A stretch of DNA of 39,102 bases from Candidatus Omnitrophota bacterium. GTDB lineage: Bacteria; Omnitrophota; Gorgyraeia; Zapsychrales; Zapsychraceae. The DNA is taken from contig JAFGFL010000041.1 in NCBI GenBank assembly GCA_016931055.1, positions 1-39,102 on the forward strand, read 5' to 3'. The position numbers were made by a program, and so were the translations under genes. The notes below the pieces were generated by a model, which ran no database searches, was not told where the DNA came from, and was given only the letters and a program-made list of their open reading frames with translations. This document shows, one piece after another, positions 15,485 through 24,581 of this stretch (the stretch's first letter is position 1; every line of letters begins with the position of its first letter).

Positions 15485-17380
15485 ATGCGAGTATTGGAAA
15501 CATATCCGAGATTCCTTTCTGATGGGGATATTGCGTTATTCCAGGGAGGAAATCATGCTTGCATGCAGGAAAAGTTGGGAAGCCATGTCATAAAGCGGGA
15601 TGGGATTGAGGGTGTGTATTTTGCCGTTTGGGCGCCATCGGCAGAAAAGGTTTCGGTGATTGGGGATTTTAATCAATGGGATAAAGAAGCACACGTTCTT
15701 CAGGCCAGGCAAGACGGCTCTGGTATTTGGGAAGGGTTCCTGGAGGGCCTGAGAAAAGGGTGTTTATACAAATATCATGTGCGATCGAAATATAACGGAT
15801 TTAGGGTAGATAAAGCCGATCCTTATGCATTTTACGGCGAGTGTCCGCCGAAAACGTCTTCCATAGTTTATGACGCGGAATATCAGTGGAACGATGCCGC
15901 TTGGTTGAAACAGCGCAAGAAAGCTGATTATACAAAGCAACCACTATCTGTTTATGAAATACATCTCGGTTCGTTTAAAAGAAACGGCAATGGGCCTGAA
16001 GGGTTTCTGACGTATCGTCAGATGGCGGAGCAAATAATCCCTTATGTGAAGGACATGGGGTATACCCATGTTGAGTTCATGCCGCTCATGGAACACCCCT
16101 TTTACGGCTCGTGGGGATATCAGACCCTTGGTTATTTCGCGCCGACGGCGCGTTACGGGAAGCCGGAAGACCTGATGTACCTCATTGATTGCTTCCATCA
16201 GAACGGCATCGGGGTTTTTATGGATTGGGTGGCCGCGCATTTCCCCAACGACGGCCATGGCCTGGTCTATTTTGACGGGACGCAGCTTTATGAGCATGGC
16301 GCCCTTCATCCTGACTGGCACAGCTGTGTGTTTAATTTCAGGCTCAACGAAATCCGGTCTTTTTTGATATCCAGCGCCCTTTACTGGGTTGAACAGTATC
16401 ATATTGACGGGCTGCGGGTGGACGCGGTGGCTTCCATGCTCTATCTCGATTATTCCCGCAAAAACGGAGGATGGCAGCCGAATATTTACGGCGGGCATGA
16501 AAATCTGGAGGCGATTCATTTCTTAAGGAGCCTCAATCAAACGGTGAAAAGCCGGCACCCTGACGTGCAGATGATCGCCGAAGAATCTTCAGCATGGCAA
16601 AATGTTTCCAGGCCGGTTGAACAAGGGGGGTTGCATTTCGACATGAAATGGAACATGGGCTGGATGCACGATACGTTGCGATATATATGCCGAGACCCCT
16701 TATACCGCGGGCACCATGACCATGAGGTGGCCTTTTGCCTGTATTACGCGTTCAGTGAGAATTTCATGCTGTCCTTGTCGCATGACGAAGTTGTATACGG
16801 AAAAGGTTCGCTGATTTGCAAAATGCCGGGCTACGATTCTGAAAAATTCTCGAACCTGCGCGCCTTGCTTGGGTATATGTACGGTCATCCCGGGAAGAAA
16901 CTGTTATTTATGGGCGGCGAGTTCGGCCAATGGAAAGAGTGGGGACATGAGTCCCAGTTGCAATGGGAATTGCTTCAATACGATCCGCATCGGCAGCTTC
17001 AGGAATGGGTGAAAGACCTTAACCATTTATACAGAACAGAGCCGGCGCTTCATGAGCGGGATTTTCAATCTCAGGGATTCGAATGGCGGGACATAGGACA
17101 GAGTCACATGGCCATTTTTTCGTTCTTGCGCAAAGGATTTGATCCCAAGGAAACCGTGCTCGTTATATGTAATTTCGGCAATATTACGCGGACGAATTAT
17201 CCGGTCTGGTCGATGGACAACGGGACGTGGCAGGAGATCCTCAACAGCGATGACGCCCGCTATGGCGGAAAAGGTATCAGAGAGAATGAAAAAAACAGGA
17301 CAGTCACGGATGGTTCCTTGACATTAACCATACCGGCATTAAGTACGGTCTTTTTGAAACGGATGAATGTAGGGGAGTGA
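15485..17380 (+). CDS. glgB: 1,4-alpha-glucan branching enzyme (GH13)
   Basis: Creates alpha-1,6 branches in glycogen. The 631-residue protein has an N-terminal CBM48 domain (about 20-130, with VYFAVWAPSAEKVSVIGDFN), the GH13 catalytic barrel, and a C-terminal beta domain. Catalytic residues are the nucleophile Asp313 in DGLRVDAV, the Glu366/367 pair in IAEES, and Asp434 in LSHDEV. The conserved VYEIHLGSFKR opens the barrel. In the first GH13 region DWVAAHFP replaces the usual DWVPAHFP. The stop is nine bases from the GH57 gene, which itself overlaps malQ, so the three form one operon for glycogen structure. It begins about 65 bases after the permease gene. Confidence 0.96.
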   Translation: MRVLETYPRFLSDGDIALFQGGNHACMQEKLGSHVIKRDGIEGVYFAVWAPSAEKVSVIGDFNQWDKEAHVLQARQDGSGIWEGFLEGLRKGCLYKYHVRSKYNGFRVDKADPYAFYGECPPKTSSIVYDAEYQWNDAAWLKQRKKADYTKQPLSVYEIHLGSFKRNGNGPEGFLTYRQMAEQIIPYVKDMGYTHVEFMPLMEHPFYGSWGYQTLGYFAPTARYGKPEDLMYLIDCFHQNGIGVFMDWVAAHFPNDGHGLVYFDGTQLYEHGALHPDWHSCVFNFRLNEIRSFLISSALYWVEQYHIDGLRVDAVASMLYLDYSRKNGGWQPNIYGGHENLEAIHFLRSLNQTVKSRHPDVQMIAEESSAWQNVSRPVEQGGLHFDMKWNMGWMHDTLRYICRDPLYRGHHDHEVAFCLYYAFSENFMLSLSHDEVVYGKGSLICKMPGYDSEKFSNLRALLGYMYGHPGKKLLFMGGEFGQWKEWGHESQLQWELLQYDPHRQLQEWVKDLNHLYRTEPALHERDFQSQGFEWRDIGQSHMAIFSFLRKGFDPKETVLVICNFGNITRTNYPVWSMDNGTWQEILNSDDARYGGKGIRENEKNRTVTDGSLTLTIPALSTVFLKRMNVGE

Positions 17381-17389
17381 CGGAAATTT

Positions 17390-18910
17390 ATGAAAAAGTA
17401 TATTTGCGTTCATGGTCATTTTTACCAGCCCCCCCGGGAGAACCCGTGGACTGGAGTTATTGAAAAACAGCCCTCCGCAGCGCCAAGCCATGATTGGAAT
17501 GAGCGTGTCGCCAAGGAATGTTATATCCCTAACGCGAAAACAGAAATTCTTGACAGTTGGAAAGTGACGGTCAAGACGGTTAATAATTATGCGCAAATAA
17601 GTTTTAATTTTGGGCCGACATTGCTGTCATGGCTTGAAAAAGCCTATCCGCAGACGTACAAATTAATCTTAGAAGCTGACCAAATAAGTACTGAACGGTT
17701 TTCAGGGCACGGATCAGCCATTGCCCAAGCGTACAACCACATGATTATGCCTTTGGCAAATGATCGTGATAAGCGCACTCAAGTCATGTGGGGAATAAAG
17801 GACTTCCAGTTTCGATTCAAACGCAATCCTGAGGGAATGTGGCTTCCTGAAACTGCGGTTGATGTACAAACATTGGAAATTTTAGCCGAGCAAGGCGTTG
17901 TTTATACGATCCTGGCTCCGCATCAAGCTGAATCGGTTACGCAGATTGGAGTTGATGAATGGGAAGATGTCTCGGACGGCTCCATTGACACGCAACTGAC
18001 GTATCTCTGCCGGTTGCCCTCCGGTAAGGCCATGAACATTTTCTTTTATAATGGATATATTGCCAATGAAGTCGCGTTCGGCAACATGCTCAATGATGGC
18101 GCTGATTTCGCAAAACGCCTTGTCAAACAGTACCCGAAGCCCCTGGGCAGGGTGCGAGTATCTCATATTGCCAACGACGGGGAAACGTATGGGCATCACC
18201 ATAAATTTGGGAACATGGCTTTAGCTTTTATGTTATATCATGTTGAAAAAATGCGGCTGGCGAAGATTACGGTTTACGGTGAATTTTTGTCGAAAAATCC
18301 TCCGGAATTTGAGGTCAAAATTAAGGAGAATACATCCTGGAGTTGTTGTCACGGGGTTGAACGTTGGCGAGCCAATTGCGGATGCCGGCTCGGGTTGCAT
18401 AAAGAATGGAACCAGGAATGGAGGAAACCCCTCCGGGAAAGCCTGGATTGGCTGCGCGATCAATTGACCCCTTTTTATGAACGGTCCATGGCGGAATATT
18501 ATGATGACCCCTGGCAAGTACGCAATGATTATATAAATGCGCTTCTCAGCCCTTCTGAAGAAACCCTCACTAAATACGTTTGGTCAAAAGCGCTTCGGCA
18601 GTTATCCGCGGATGATAAGAGAAAAATTAAGAACTTGCTTGAAATCCAGCATTATGCGATGCTGATGTTTACAAGTTGCGGGTGGTTTTTTGATGATATC
18701 TCCGGATTAGAATCGATTCAGATCCTTCAATATGCCGCCCGCGCCATGCAATTGGCGAAAAAGGCCGGGGCCGGTAATCTTGAAGAAGAATTTTTAAACC
18801 GTCTGGAATCAGCCAAAAGCAATGTCCCGGAAATGAAAAACGGACGGGCCATTTATAACCAGTTTGTGACACCCGCGAGGGACGTCAAGGAGAAGAAAAA
18901 AAATGTCTGA
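17390..18910 (+). CDS. GH57-type glucan-active enzyme with shortened DUF3536-like C-terminus
   Basis: A family 57 glycoside hydrolase-like protein, probably acting on alpha-glucans as amylase or transferase in glycogen metabolism. The N-terminus HGHFYQPPRENPW carries the GH57 His motif. GMWLPETAVD holds the likely nucleophile Glu154, and ANDGETYGHHH is the acidic region expected to hold the acid/base Asp. SWSCCHGVERWRANCGC starts the DUF3536 part (about residue 308). Related proteins are usually about 800 residues; this one stops at 506, soon after the segment GRAIYNQFVTPAR, so a large C-terminal portion is absent. The reading frame runs cleanly into an 8-base overlap with malQ, so this looks like a genuine short form and not a frameshift. 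Confidence 0.85.
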   Translation: MKKYICVHGHFYQPPRENPWTGVIEKQPSAAPSHDWNERVAKECYIPNAKTEILDSWKVTVKTVNNYAQISFNFGPTLLSWLEKAYPQTYKLILEADQISTERFSGHGSAIAQAYNHMIMPLANDRDKRTQVMWGIKDFQFRFKRNPEGMWLPETAVDVQTLEILAEQGVVYTILAPHQAESVTQIGVDEWEDVSDGSIDTQLTYLCRLPSGKAMNIFFYNGYIANEVAFGNMLNDGADFAKRLVKQYPKPLGRVRVSHIANDGETYGHHHKFGNMALAFMLYHVEKMRLAKITVYGEFLSKNPPEFEVKIKENTSWSCCHGVERWRANCGCRLGLHKEWNQEWRKPLRESLDWLRDQLTPFYERSMAEYYDDPWQVRNDYINALLSPSEETLTKYVWSKALRQLSADDKRKIKNLLEIQHYAMLMFTSCGWFFDDISGLESIQILQYAARAMQLAKKAGAGNLEEEFLNRLESAKSNVPEMKNGRAIYNQFVTPARDVKEKKKNV

Positions 18911-20420
18911 ACGGAAAAGCGGAATCCTTTTGCATATTTCTTCCTTGCCTTCAGAATTCGGCATTGGCGATTTGGGCTCCGGGGCTTATCGCTTTGTCGA
19001 TTTTCTTAGCAAGGCACGGCAGCATTATTGGCAGATCCTTCCGATCAATCCGACGGATTCCATCAGCGCGCATTCCCCTTACAGCAGTCTGTCCGCGTTT
19101 GCCGGGAACATCCTCTTTATCAGTTTGCAGCGATTAGTAGATGAAGGAATCTTGTCGGAAGGCGATATCAATGTGCGTCCTGAATTTTCGGATAAGATTG
19201 TCCAATTTGAGGCTGTTATTAAATATAAGAAAAAAATCTTGGACAGGGCCTATGAATGTTTTGTCTCTGACCCGATTGTCCGCCGAGCGCAGGAAAACGA
19301 TTTTAACAATTTTGTTATATCCAATGCCTTTTGGCTTAATGATTATGCGCTGTTTATAACAATTAAAGAAAGGCATCAACAGAAAGGCTGGTTGGAATGG
19401 CCGGAAGATTTGCGCCGCCGAAAGAATAAAGCTTTGAAGGATTTTGAGAAGTTACACAAAGACGAATTGAACAAAGTCAAGTTTCTCCAGTACTTGTTTT
19501 TTAAACAATGGCGTGAATTGAAAGACTATTGCGCCAGCAAGAACGTGCGTTTGCTTGGAGATTTATCCATATACATGAATTTGGATAGTGTCGATGTCTG
19601 GCGATATCCGGAAAATTATAAATTAGACGATCAGTTAAACCCTATCGGAGTGGCGGGTGTCCCTCCTGATTATTTCAGCAAAACGGGACAGAGGTGGGGA
19701 AATCCGGTTTATGACTGGGATCATTTGCAGCAATCTGAATTTTCCTGGTGGATTGAGCGGTTCAGGTTTAATTTTCGCTTGTTTGATGTCGTCCGTATCG
19801 ACCATTTCCGTGGATTGGTCCAATATTGGGAAATCCCGATTAAAGAAAAAACAGCTGAAAAGGGAAAATGGAACAACGTGCCAACGGACGCCTTTTTTAA
19901 AACCCTAAAACAATCTTTTCAAAAACCAGTAAAGATTATTGCCGAGGACTTAGGATTCATTACCGACGATGTGCGTAACGCCATGCGACGTCTTGGTTTC
20001 CCTGGGATGAAAGTATTGCTCTTTGCCTTCAATGGCGACATGAAAACCCACCCCTATTTGCCTCATAATTACAAAGAACGATGCATTGTCTATACCGGCA
20101 CTCACGACAATAATACGGTCTTAGGGTGGTTTAAAGACGAGGCAACCGCTGATGAAATCGCGAATATAAAGTTATATCTGAATAAAGAGGTTTCCTCCCG
20201 GAGTATTAGTTGGGATTTAATTGATCTGGCGTTTCGTTCGGATGCGGAAATAGCGATAGTTCCTATGCAGGATGTCCTGGGGCTCGGGAGTGACGCCCGG
20301 ATGAATATACCTGGAACAATACAAGATCAAAACTGGCGATGGCGCCTGTCTGAAAATGAGTTAATTGATAAAATTATCAACCAACTGTCTCAGATAACGC
20401 TTAAAACGGGTCGCGCTTGA
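18903..20420 (+). CDS. malQ: 4-alpha-glucanotransferase (amylomaltase, GH77)
   Basis: Disproportionates maltodextrins by moving 1,4-linked glucan chains, supplying longer chains for phosphorylase. The 505-residue protein begins with the GH77 sequence RKSGILLHISSLPSEFGIGD, and continues with QILPINPT and HSPYSSLSAFAGN. The catalytic set is present: nucleophile Asp300 in RIDHFRGL, acid/base Glu348 in IAEDLG, and Asp402 in GTHDNNT. VPPDYFSKTGQRWGNP forms the acceptor loop. It overlaps the GH57 gene by 8 bases and closes the glycogen operon; the 120-base gap after it has no clear terminator hairpin. Confidence 0.96.
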   Translation: MSERKSGILLHISSLPSEFGIGDLGSGAYRFVDFLSKARQHYWQILPINPTDSISAHSPYSSLSAFAGNILFISLQRLVDEGILSEGDINVRPEFSDKIVQFEAVIKYKKKILDRAYECFVSDPIVRRAQENDFNNFVISNAFWLNDYALFITIKERHQQKGWLEWPEDLRRRKNKALKDFEKLHKDELNKVKFLQYLFFKQWRELKDYCASKNVRLLGDLSIYMNLDSVDVWRYPENYKLDDQLNPIGVAGVPPDYFSKTGQRWGNPVYDWDHLQQSEFSWWIERFRFNFRLFDVVRIDHFRGLVQYWEIPIKEKTAEKGKWNNVPTDAFFKTLKQSFQKPVKIIAEDLGFITDDVRNAMRRLGFPGMKVLLFAFNGDMKTHPYLPHNYKERCIVYTGTHDNNTVLGWFKDEATADEIANIKLYLNKEVSSRSISWDLIDLAFRSDAEIAIVPMQDVLGLGSDARMNIPGTIQDQNWRWRLSENELIDKIINQLSQITLKTGRA

Positions 20421-20539
20421 TTCTTTTATCTTCGACAATTCCGCTAATTTTCTTGAGGCATTCATTCGGGTATGTTAAAATCATCCCATTGATGTGATTT
20501 CAAAGGCATACAAAAACAAGAAATCCTGCCCCATTCATC

Positions 20540-21130
20540 ATGACGAAAAAAGTCAAAACGGTTTATGTCCTATTCGTATTAATTATGATCGGATGTGCGC
20601 GTATGCCGTTTCTAAAAAAATCATCAGAGCCCCTTAATGAGACAAATGAATCCAGCAAGAACAGGCAGACAAAGGAATCGAGTGGTTTTGTTAAAAAGGG
20701 CAGCATCCTTGATGCCAAATATCTCAAACGAGGGGATAAAATAGTCATCATCCCTTTTAAGGCCGGTGTTGATGTTACGGCAAATGATGAGCTTGGAAGG
20801 ATTGCCCTTATGATTGTTAAGGGTATTGCCGATTCTTTTCATAATCATGGTGATGTGTTCAATGTTTTGACTGACGAAAACGCGGAAGGCGCTGATCTGA
20901 TCATTAAAGGACACGTAACGGGTATTCAAGGCCCATCAAAAATCAGACGATGGGTATTGCTTAAGGGGCGCAAGTCGCTAAGCGTTGAAGGTGAGATGGT
21001 TGAAAAGCAGACGTGGAAAACTGTTGCTGTATTTTCCGATCAAATTCTTGGCAAGAACGATACTTACAACGATTTGGGCTATAAAATAGGGATGAATGTC
21101 GGCGAATTTATTTCTTCCGAGACCGAATAA
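20540..21130 (+). CDS. Putative lipoprotein (196 aa), DUF4410-like
   Basis: A secreted protein with a basic start, a hydrophobic core and the lipobox LIMIGC (Cys near residue 19). It is therefore probably anchored in the periplasm or outer membrane. A polar Ser/Asn/Lys-rich linker (about 25-50) leads to an alpha/beta domain with VIIPFKAGVDVT, ADLIIKGHVTGIQG and RRWVLLKGRKSLSVEGEMVE. The pattern of a predicted GNA1870/LPP20-type or DUF4410 domain (a parameter-binding lipoprotein with an RRW...G..S..VEG block) is suggestive but not firm. No strong ribosome binding site is visible. It is followed at 20 bases by hldD, so it may belong to an envelope-biogenesis unit. Confidence 0.7.
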   Translation: MTKKVKTVYVLFVLIMIGCARMPFLKKSSEPLNETNESSKNRQTKESSGFVKKGSILDAKYLKRGDKIVIIPFKAGVDVTANDELGRIALMIVKGIADSFHNHGDVFNVLTDENAEGADLIIKGHVTGIQGPSKIRRWVLLKGRKSLSVEGEMVEKQTWKTVAVFSDQILGKNDTYNDLGYKIGMNVGEFISSETE

Positions 21131-21150
21131 AATATTTTGAAGGATTTAAA

Positions 21151-22116
21151 ATGATCGTTGTTACGGGAGCGGCTGGTTTTATCGGAAGCTGCATTGTTGC
21201 AAGACTGAATGAACGGGGCATAAGTGACCTCGTTCTTGTTGATCATATGCAGGATGATTTAAAAAAAGAGAATTTAGAGGGAAAACGATACAAGAAGTAT
21301 TACGATAAAAAGGATTTCTTAAAACTTGTCGTACAAGATAATCTTGAGCGCAATATCGGATGTGTCATTCATATGGGCGCTTGCAGCTCGACAACGTTGC
21401 AAGATAAACGATATTTTGAAGAGAATAATTATCTGTACTCGCGTAAATTGGCTCAGTGGGCGATGAATCATGGCATACGGTTTATTTACGCCAGTTCGGC
21501 GGCAACGTATGGGGATGGGTCGGCTGGCTACTGTGATGATGATGAAACAATACGCCGATGCGTACCATTGAATTTATACGGTGAATCGAAACAGAAGTTT
21601 GATCGATGGGTGCTGGAGGAGGGGCTCCTGGATAAAGTGGTTGGCCTGAAGTTCTTTAATGTGTTCGGGCCGAATGAGTACCATAAGGGGGACATGCGTA
21701 GTGTTGTGGCCAAGGCGTATCAACGGGTAGCTGACAAGGGAGAGATGGCGCTGTTTAAGTCTTACAATAAAAAATATGGCGATGGCGAACAAAGAAGGGA
21801 TTTTATTTATGTTAAGGACGCCGTCGATATAGTATCATTTTTCATCGACCATCCACAACTGAGCGGTATTTACAATGTTGGCACCGGTTTGGCTCGGACC
21901 TGGAACGATCTTGCCAGATCCCTTTTTGCGGCGGTTGGCAAACCTTTTAATGTGAAATACATTGAAATGCCGGAAGTTTTGAGGGCTCGGTACCAGTATT
22001 TTACGCAAGCCGACATGACAAAATTGAAAAGGGCAGGATATCAAAAACCGTTTACTTTATTGGAAGATGCTGTTTACGATTATGTACAATACCTTTTTGG
22101 ACATCGCTATATCTGA
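21151..22116 (+). CDS. hldD: ADP-L-glycero-D-manno-heptose 6-epimerase
   Basis: Last step of ADP-heptose synthesis for the LPS inner core, converting ADP-D-glycero- to ADP-L-glycero-D-manno-heptose. The 321-residue short-chain dehydrogenase starts with the NAD(P)-binding GAAGFIGS (6-13) and has the HldD-specific HMGACSSTT (74-82). ASSAATYG follows at 114-121, then the catalytic YGESK with Tyr143 and Lys147. FFNVFGPNEYHKGDMRSV is a very characteristic HldD segment. AAGGATT precedes the ATG. This is good evidence for an LPS-bearing outer membrane or for heptose-containing surface glycans. The coiled-coil membrane protein gene follows after 17 bases with a strong AAGGAGA site. Confidence 0.95.
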   Translation: MIVVTGAAGFIGSCIVARLNERGISDLVLVDHMQDDLKKENLEGKRYKKYYDKKDFLKLVVQDNLERNIGCVIHMGACSSTTLQDKRYFEENNYLYSRKLAQWAMNHGIRFIYASSAATYGDGSAGYCDDDETIRRCVPLNLYGESKQKFDRWVLEEGLLDKVVGLKFFNVFGPNEYHKGDMRSVVAKAYQRVADKGEMALFKSYNKKYGDGEQRRDFIYVKDAVDIVSFFIDHPQLSGIYNVGTGLARTWNDLARSLFAAVGKPFNVKYIEMPEVLRARYQYFTQADMTKLKRAGYQKPFTLLEDAVYDYVQYLFGHRYI

Positions 22117-22133
22117 GCCTTAAGGAGACGCAT

Positions 22134-23018
22134 ATGACTATTCTAATCTATATGGGAATCGCTGCGTTATTATTTATCATCGGGATCATATTCATTCTCA
22201 AGAGCATTCCTTCTGAAGATGAAAAGGTTGTACCGATATTGGATTTCAAGGAAATCCGTAAAATGAATGATGAAAATGCTCTTTCACAAACGGGAGGGAC
22301 AAAGGATGCCATGGGGCCTAGAATGGCGAATGAAGGGCAGCCTTATGAAAATCGTATATTGGAGGAAAATCATCAATTGCGCAAGGAGATCGTTGAGTCC
22401 AAGGTTAAATACGAGCAGCTCGAGGAGCGTATGGAAGGTTTAAGAAAGGAATATGGTCAGTTAAAAGAACGCGAAGAAAAGAATCAAAAGATTTTCATGA
22501 ATGAAAACGTGAGAATGAAGGCAGAAAGGGAAGAGTTATCGTCAAGCGAAGGCATATTAAGTGAATTGAAAAACAAGATTGAACTACTTGAAAAACAATA
22601 CCGGGAAAGTCAAATGCGGCAAGGGGAAATGGAGGCCATGATCGGGCAGTTAAGGGCCGAGAAAAATGACCTGTTGGCCCAAACGAGAATGAAAGAGGAG
22701 CAAGCCGAAGCTCAACGGAAAGAACAAGCGTTCGTTTCGAATAAATCAGAGTTCGAGGCGCTCAGCAATAAGCTGGTTGAATCCATTTCAACGATTGAAG
22801 AATTGAAACGTGAGAATAAAGATCTTCAGCGGGAAAAACAGGAGCTAATGGATAAATTCAAGAAAACAGAAGAATTAAATAATCACCTGATGAAAAAAGA
22901 AAAAATGATGCAATATGAATTGACCAAAAATCGCGCGCAGGCCATTGGGCTTGAAAAAATTTGCGCCGATTTTCGGACTAAGATCGAGACTTTGGAAGAA
23001 ACGGCTGCGGAAGCGTAA
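22134..23018 (+). CDS. Membrane-anchored coiled-coil protein (294 aa)
   Basis: No family recognised. Residues about 3-22 form one N-terminal membrane helix, then a short linker, then an almost uninterrupted coiled coil from about 70 to 290 with heptad-like Leu/Glu/Lys/Gln patterns. It contains few aromatic residues after the anchor and no enzymatic motif. AAGGAGA lies just before the ATG. Long coiled coils anchored in the membrane often serve as scaffolds or in cell division or envelope organisation; that is only an analogy. It is followed within 20 bases by a short lipoprotein gene. Confidence 0.8.
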   Translation: MTILIYMGIAALLFIIGIIFILKSIPSEDEKVVPILDFKEIRKMNDENALSQTGGTKDAMGPRMANEGQPYENRILEENHQLRKEIVESKVKYEQLEERMEGLRKEYGQLKEREEKNQKIFMNENVRMKAEREELSSSEGILSELKNKIELLEKQYRESQMRQGEMEAMIGQLRAEKNDLLAQTRMKEEQAEAQRKEQAFVSNKSEFEALSNKLVESISTIEELKRENKDLQREKQELMDKFKKTEELNNHLMKKEKMMQYELTKNRAQAIGLEKICADFRTKIETLEETAAEA

Positions 23019-23037
23019 CCAATTAATAACAGCAAAC

Positions 23038-23538
23038 ATGATTCCGATTAAATTATCCATTATACAAAGAAAACAGTACTTAATTTGTGCGATATGTTTA
23101 ATGGCTTTCATGAGCGGATGCGCCCATGTCACCGAAACGGCAAAGGTTATTTGGGGCTCATCCATACGGGCATTGGAAGATGCGCGTGTTGATGCTCTTA
23201 CAAAAACATATCGATGCAGTCTTAATGATTGTTATGATGCCGTGTTGGATCTTTCGCGCCATCAAAATGTCCAGAACAGTCAAGCTGAAAATGAGACGGA
23301 AATTAAATCCACGAATGAAAATTATTTCGATGTCTTCATCGATAACCGAAAAAAAGGCCATATGGTGATTATGGGCATTGAAGGGAATGTCGACACAACA
23401 GAGGTTGGGATATTTTTCTTTCAACCCACATTGACAACGGTCAAAATAGAAATCTCGTCTCTCAGCAGTAGTGCCAAACGCAAAGCGGCCCAAATCATAT
23501 TCGATGCATTAAACCTTCGGTTTTCCGAATCGCAATAA
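23038..23538 (+). CDS. Putative lipoprotein (166 aa)
   Basis: A small secreted protein of unknown function. I take ATG 23038, after the coiled-coil gene stop; the frame is open upstream but the extension overlaps that gene. The N-terminus is basic, then hydrophobic (YLICAICLMAFMSGC), with a lipobox Cys near residue 26. The mature part has a YRCSLNDCYDAVLDLS segment with two Cys and a beta-rich stretch ending in a helix (KRKAAQIIFDAL), which looks like a compact alpha/beta domain of the kind seen in DUF3568-like lipoproteins. There is no good ribosome binding site; ATG 23101, nearer the hydrophobic core, is an alternative start. Confidence 0.72.
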   Translation: MIPIKLSIIQRKQYLICAICLMAFMSGCAHVTETAKVIWGSSIRALEDARVDALTKTYRCSLNDCYDAVLDLSRHQNVQNSQAENETEIKSTNENYFDVFIDNRKKGHMVIMGIEGNVDTTEVGIFFFQPTLTTVKIEISSLSSSAKRKAAQIIFDALNLRFSESQ

Positions 23539-23547
23539 GAACGACCC

Positions 23548-24558
23548 ATGAAGCGCTATACCAAAATCATCTGCACGCTCGGCCCGGCCAGTTCGAACGT
23601 AACTTCGATTGAAAAAATGGTTACCTGCGGGATGAACGTAGCGAGAGTCAATTTTTCGCATGCCACAAGAATAGAACATCAAAAAATGATTAATCAAATC
23701 AGGTCCATCAACAAAAATAAAATCGAAATATTAACCGATTTGGAAGGATATCGCATACGGCTTGGCCCATTTAAGAAGAAAATCCATCTTGGGGAGGATG
23801 GCAGATTCATTATGTCCAACGAACCGTATTGGGGAGATAATCATATTCCATTTAATTATGCCGGAGATATGTCCAGAATAAAAAAAGGTTATGACATTTT
23901 TGTTGATGACGGGAAAGTCCATTTGCGGGTTGTTGGTGTAAGAAATAAGCGCTTGAACGTAAGGGTGGTTCAAGAAGGGGTTTTAACGGAACGTAAGGGA
24001 GTCAATATCCCTGATTTAACGCTGGAAGCGGATATTATGACGAAAAAAGACAAGGAGGATGTCGAGTTTGGCATTCAAAACAAAGTAGAGAAGATCGCGC
24101 AATCGTTCGTGCGTAACAAAAGGGATATTCAAAGGGTCGCGGATATTGTTAAATCAAAACTGCCGGATTGCCAGGTCATCGCAAAGATTGAAAGTCAGGC
24201 AGGGCTGCATAATCTTGACCAGATTCTTGATGCTTGTGACGGCGTGATGATTGCCCGGGGCGATTTGGGCGTGACTATGCCGATTTACAAGATCCCTATG
24301 ATTCAAAAGCATATTGTCCGCCATTGCAACCGGAAAAAGAAATTTTCGATTACGGCAACACAAATGCTCGACAGCATGATCGAGAACAGCCGTCCGACCC
24401 GGGCTGAGGTTTCTGATGTTGCCAATGCCGTTTTGGACGGAACGGACTATGTCATGCTGTCTGGGGAAACGGCGGTTGGGCGATATCCTGCGCGCAGCGT
24501 GAACATGATGAGGCAGATTGTCGAATATACTGAGCAACATGAACATGCGATGCTATAA
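23548..24558 (+). CDS. pyk: Pyruvate kinase lacking the C-terminal regulatory domain
   Basis: Transfers phosphate from phosphoenolpyruvate to ADP. Conserved features: KIICTLGPAS (6-15), RVNFSHA (33-39), the catalytic Lys213 and metal ligand Glu215 in AKIE, Asp239 in ARGDLG, and Thr271 in ATQMLDSM. It ends at residue 336, just after GRYPARSVNMM, so the roughly 120-residue C-terminal allosteric domain of ordinary pyruvate kinases (about 470 residues) is missing. The segment DLEGYRIRLG differs from the usual DTKGPEIRTG; an Arg (69) occupies the place of the Glu linked to potassium dependence. The downstream PadR gene follows at about 23 bases, so no C-terminal piece has been left behind in another frame. 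Confidence 0.9.
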   Translation: MKRYTKIICTLGPASSNVTSIEKMVTCGMNVARVNFSHATRIEHQKMINQIRSINKNKIEILTDLEGYRIRLGPFKKKIHLGEDGRFIMSNEPYWGDNHIPFNYAGDMSRIKKGYDIFVDDGKVHLRVVGVRNKRLNVRVVQEGVLTERKGVNIPDLTLEADIMTKKDKEDVEFGIQNKVEKIAQSFVRNKRDIQRVADIVKSKLPDCQVIAKIESQAGLHNLDQILDACDGVMIARGDLGVTMPIYKIPMIQKHIVRHCNRKKKFSITATQMLDSMIENSRPTRAEVSDVANAVLDGTDYVMLSGETAVGRYPARSVNMMRQIVEYTEQHEHAML

Positions 24559-24581
24559 TATGTCTATACTGGAGTTTGTTA

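Noticed and set aside
15944-16519. A 191-codon minus-strand open frame inside glgB
   Set aside because: Antisense shadow of a well-supported branching enzyme; no recognisable protein pattern.
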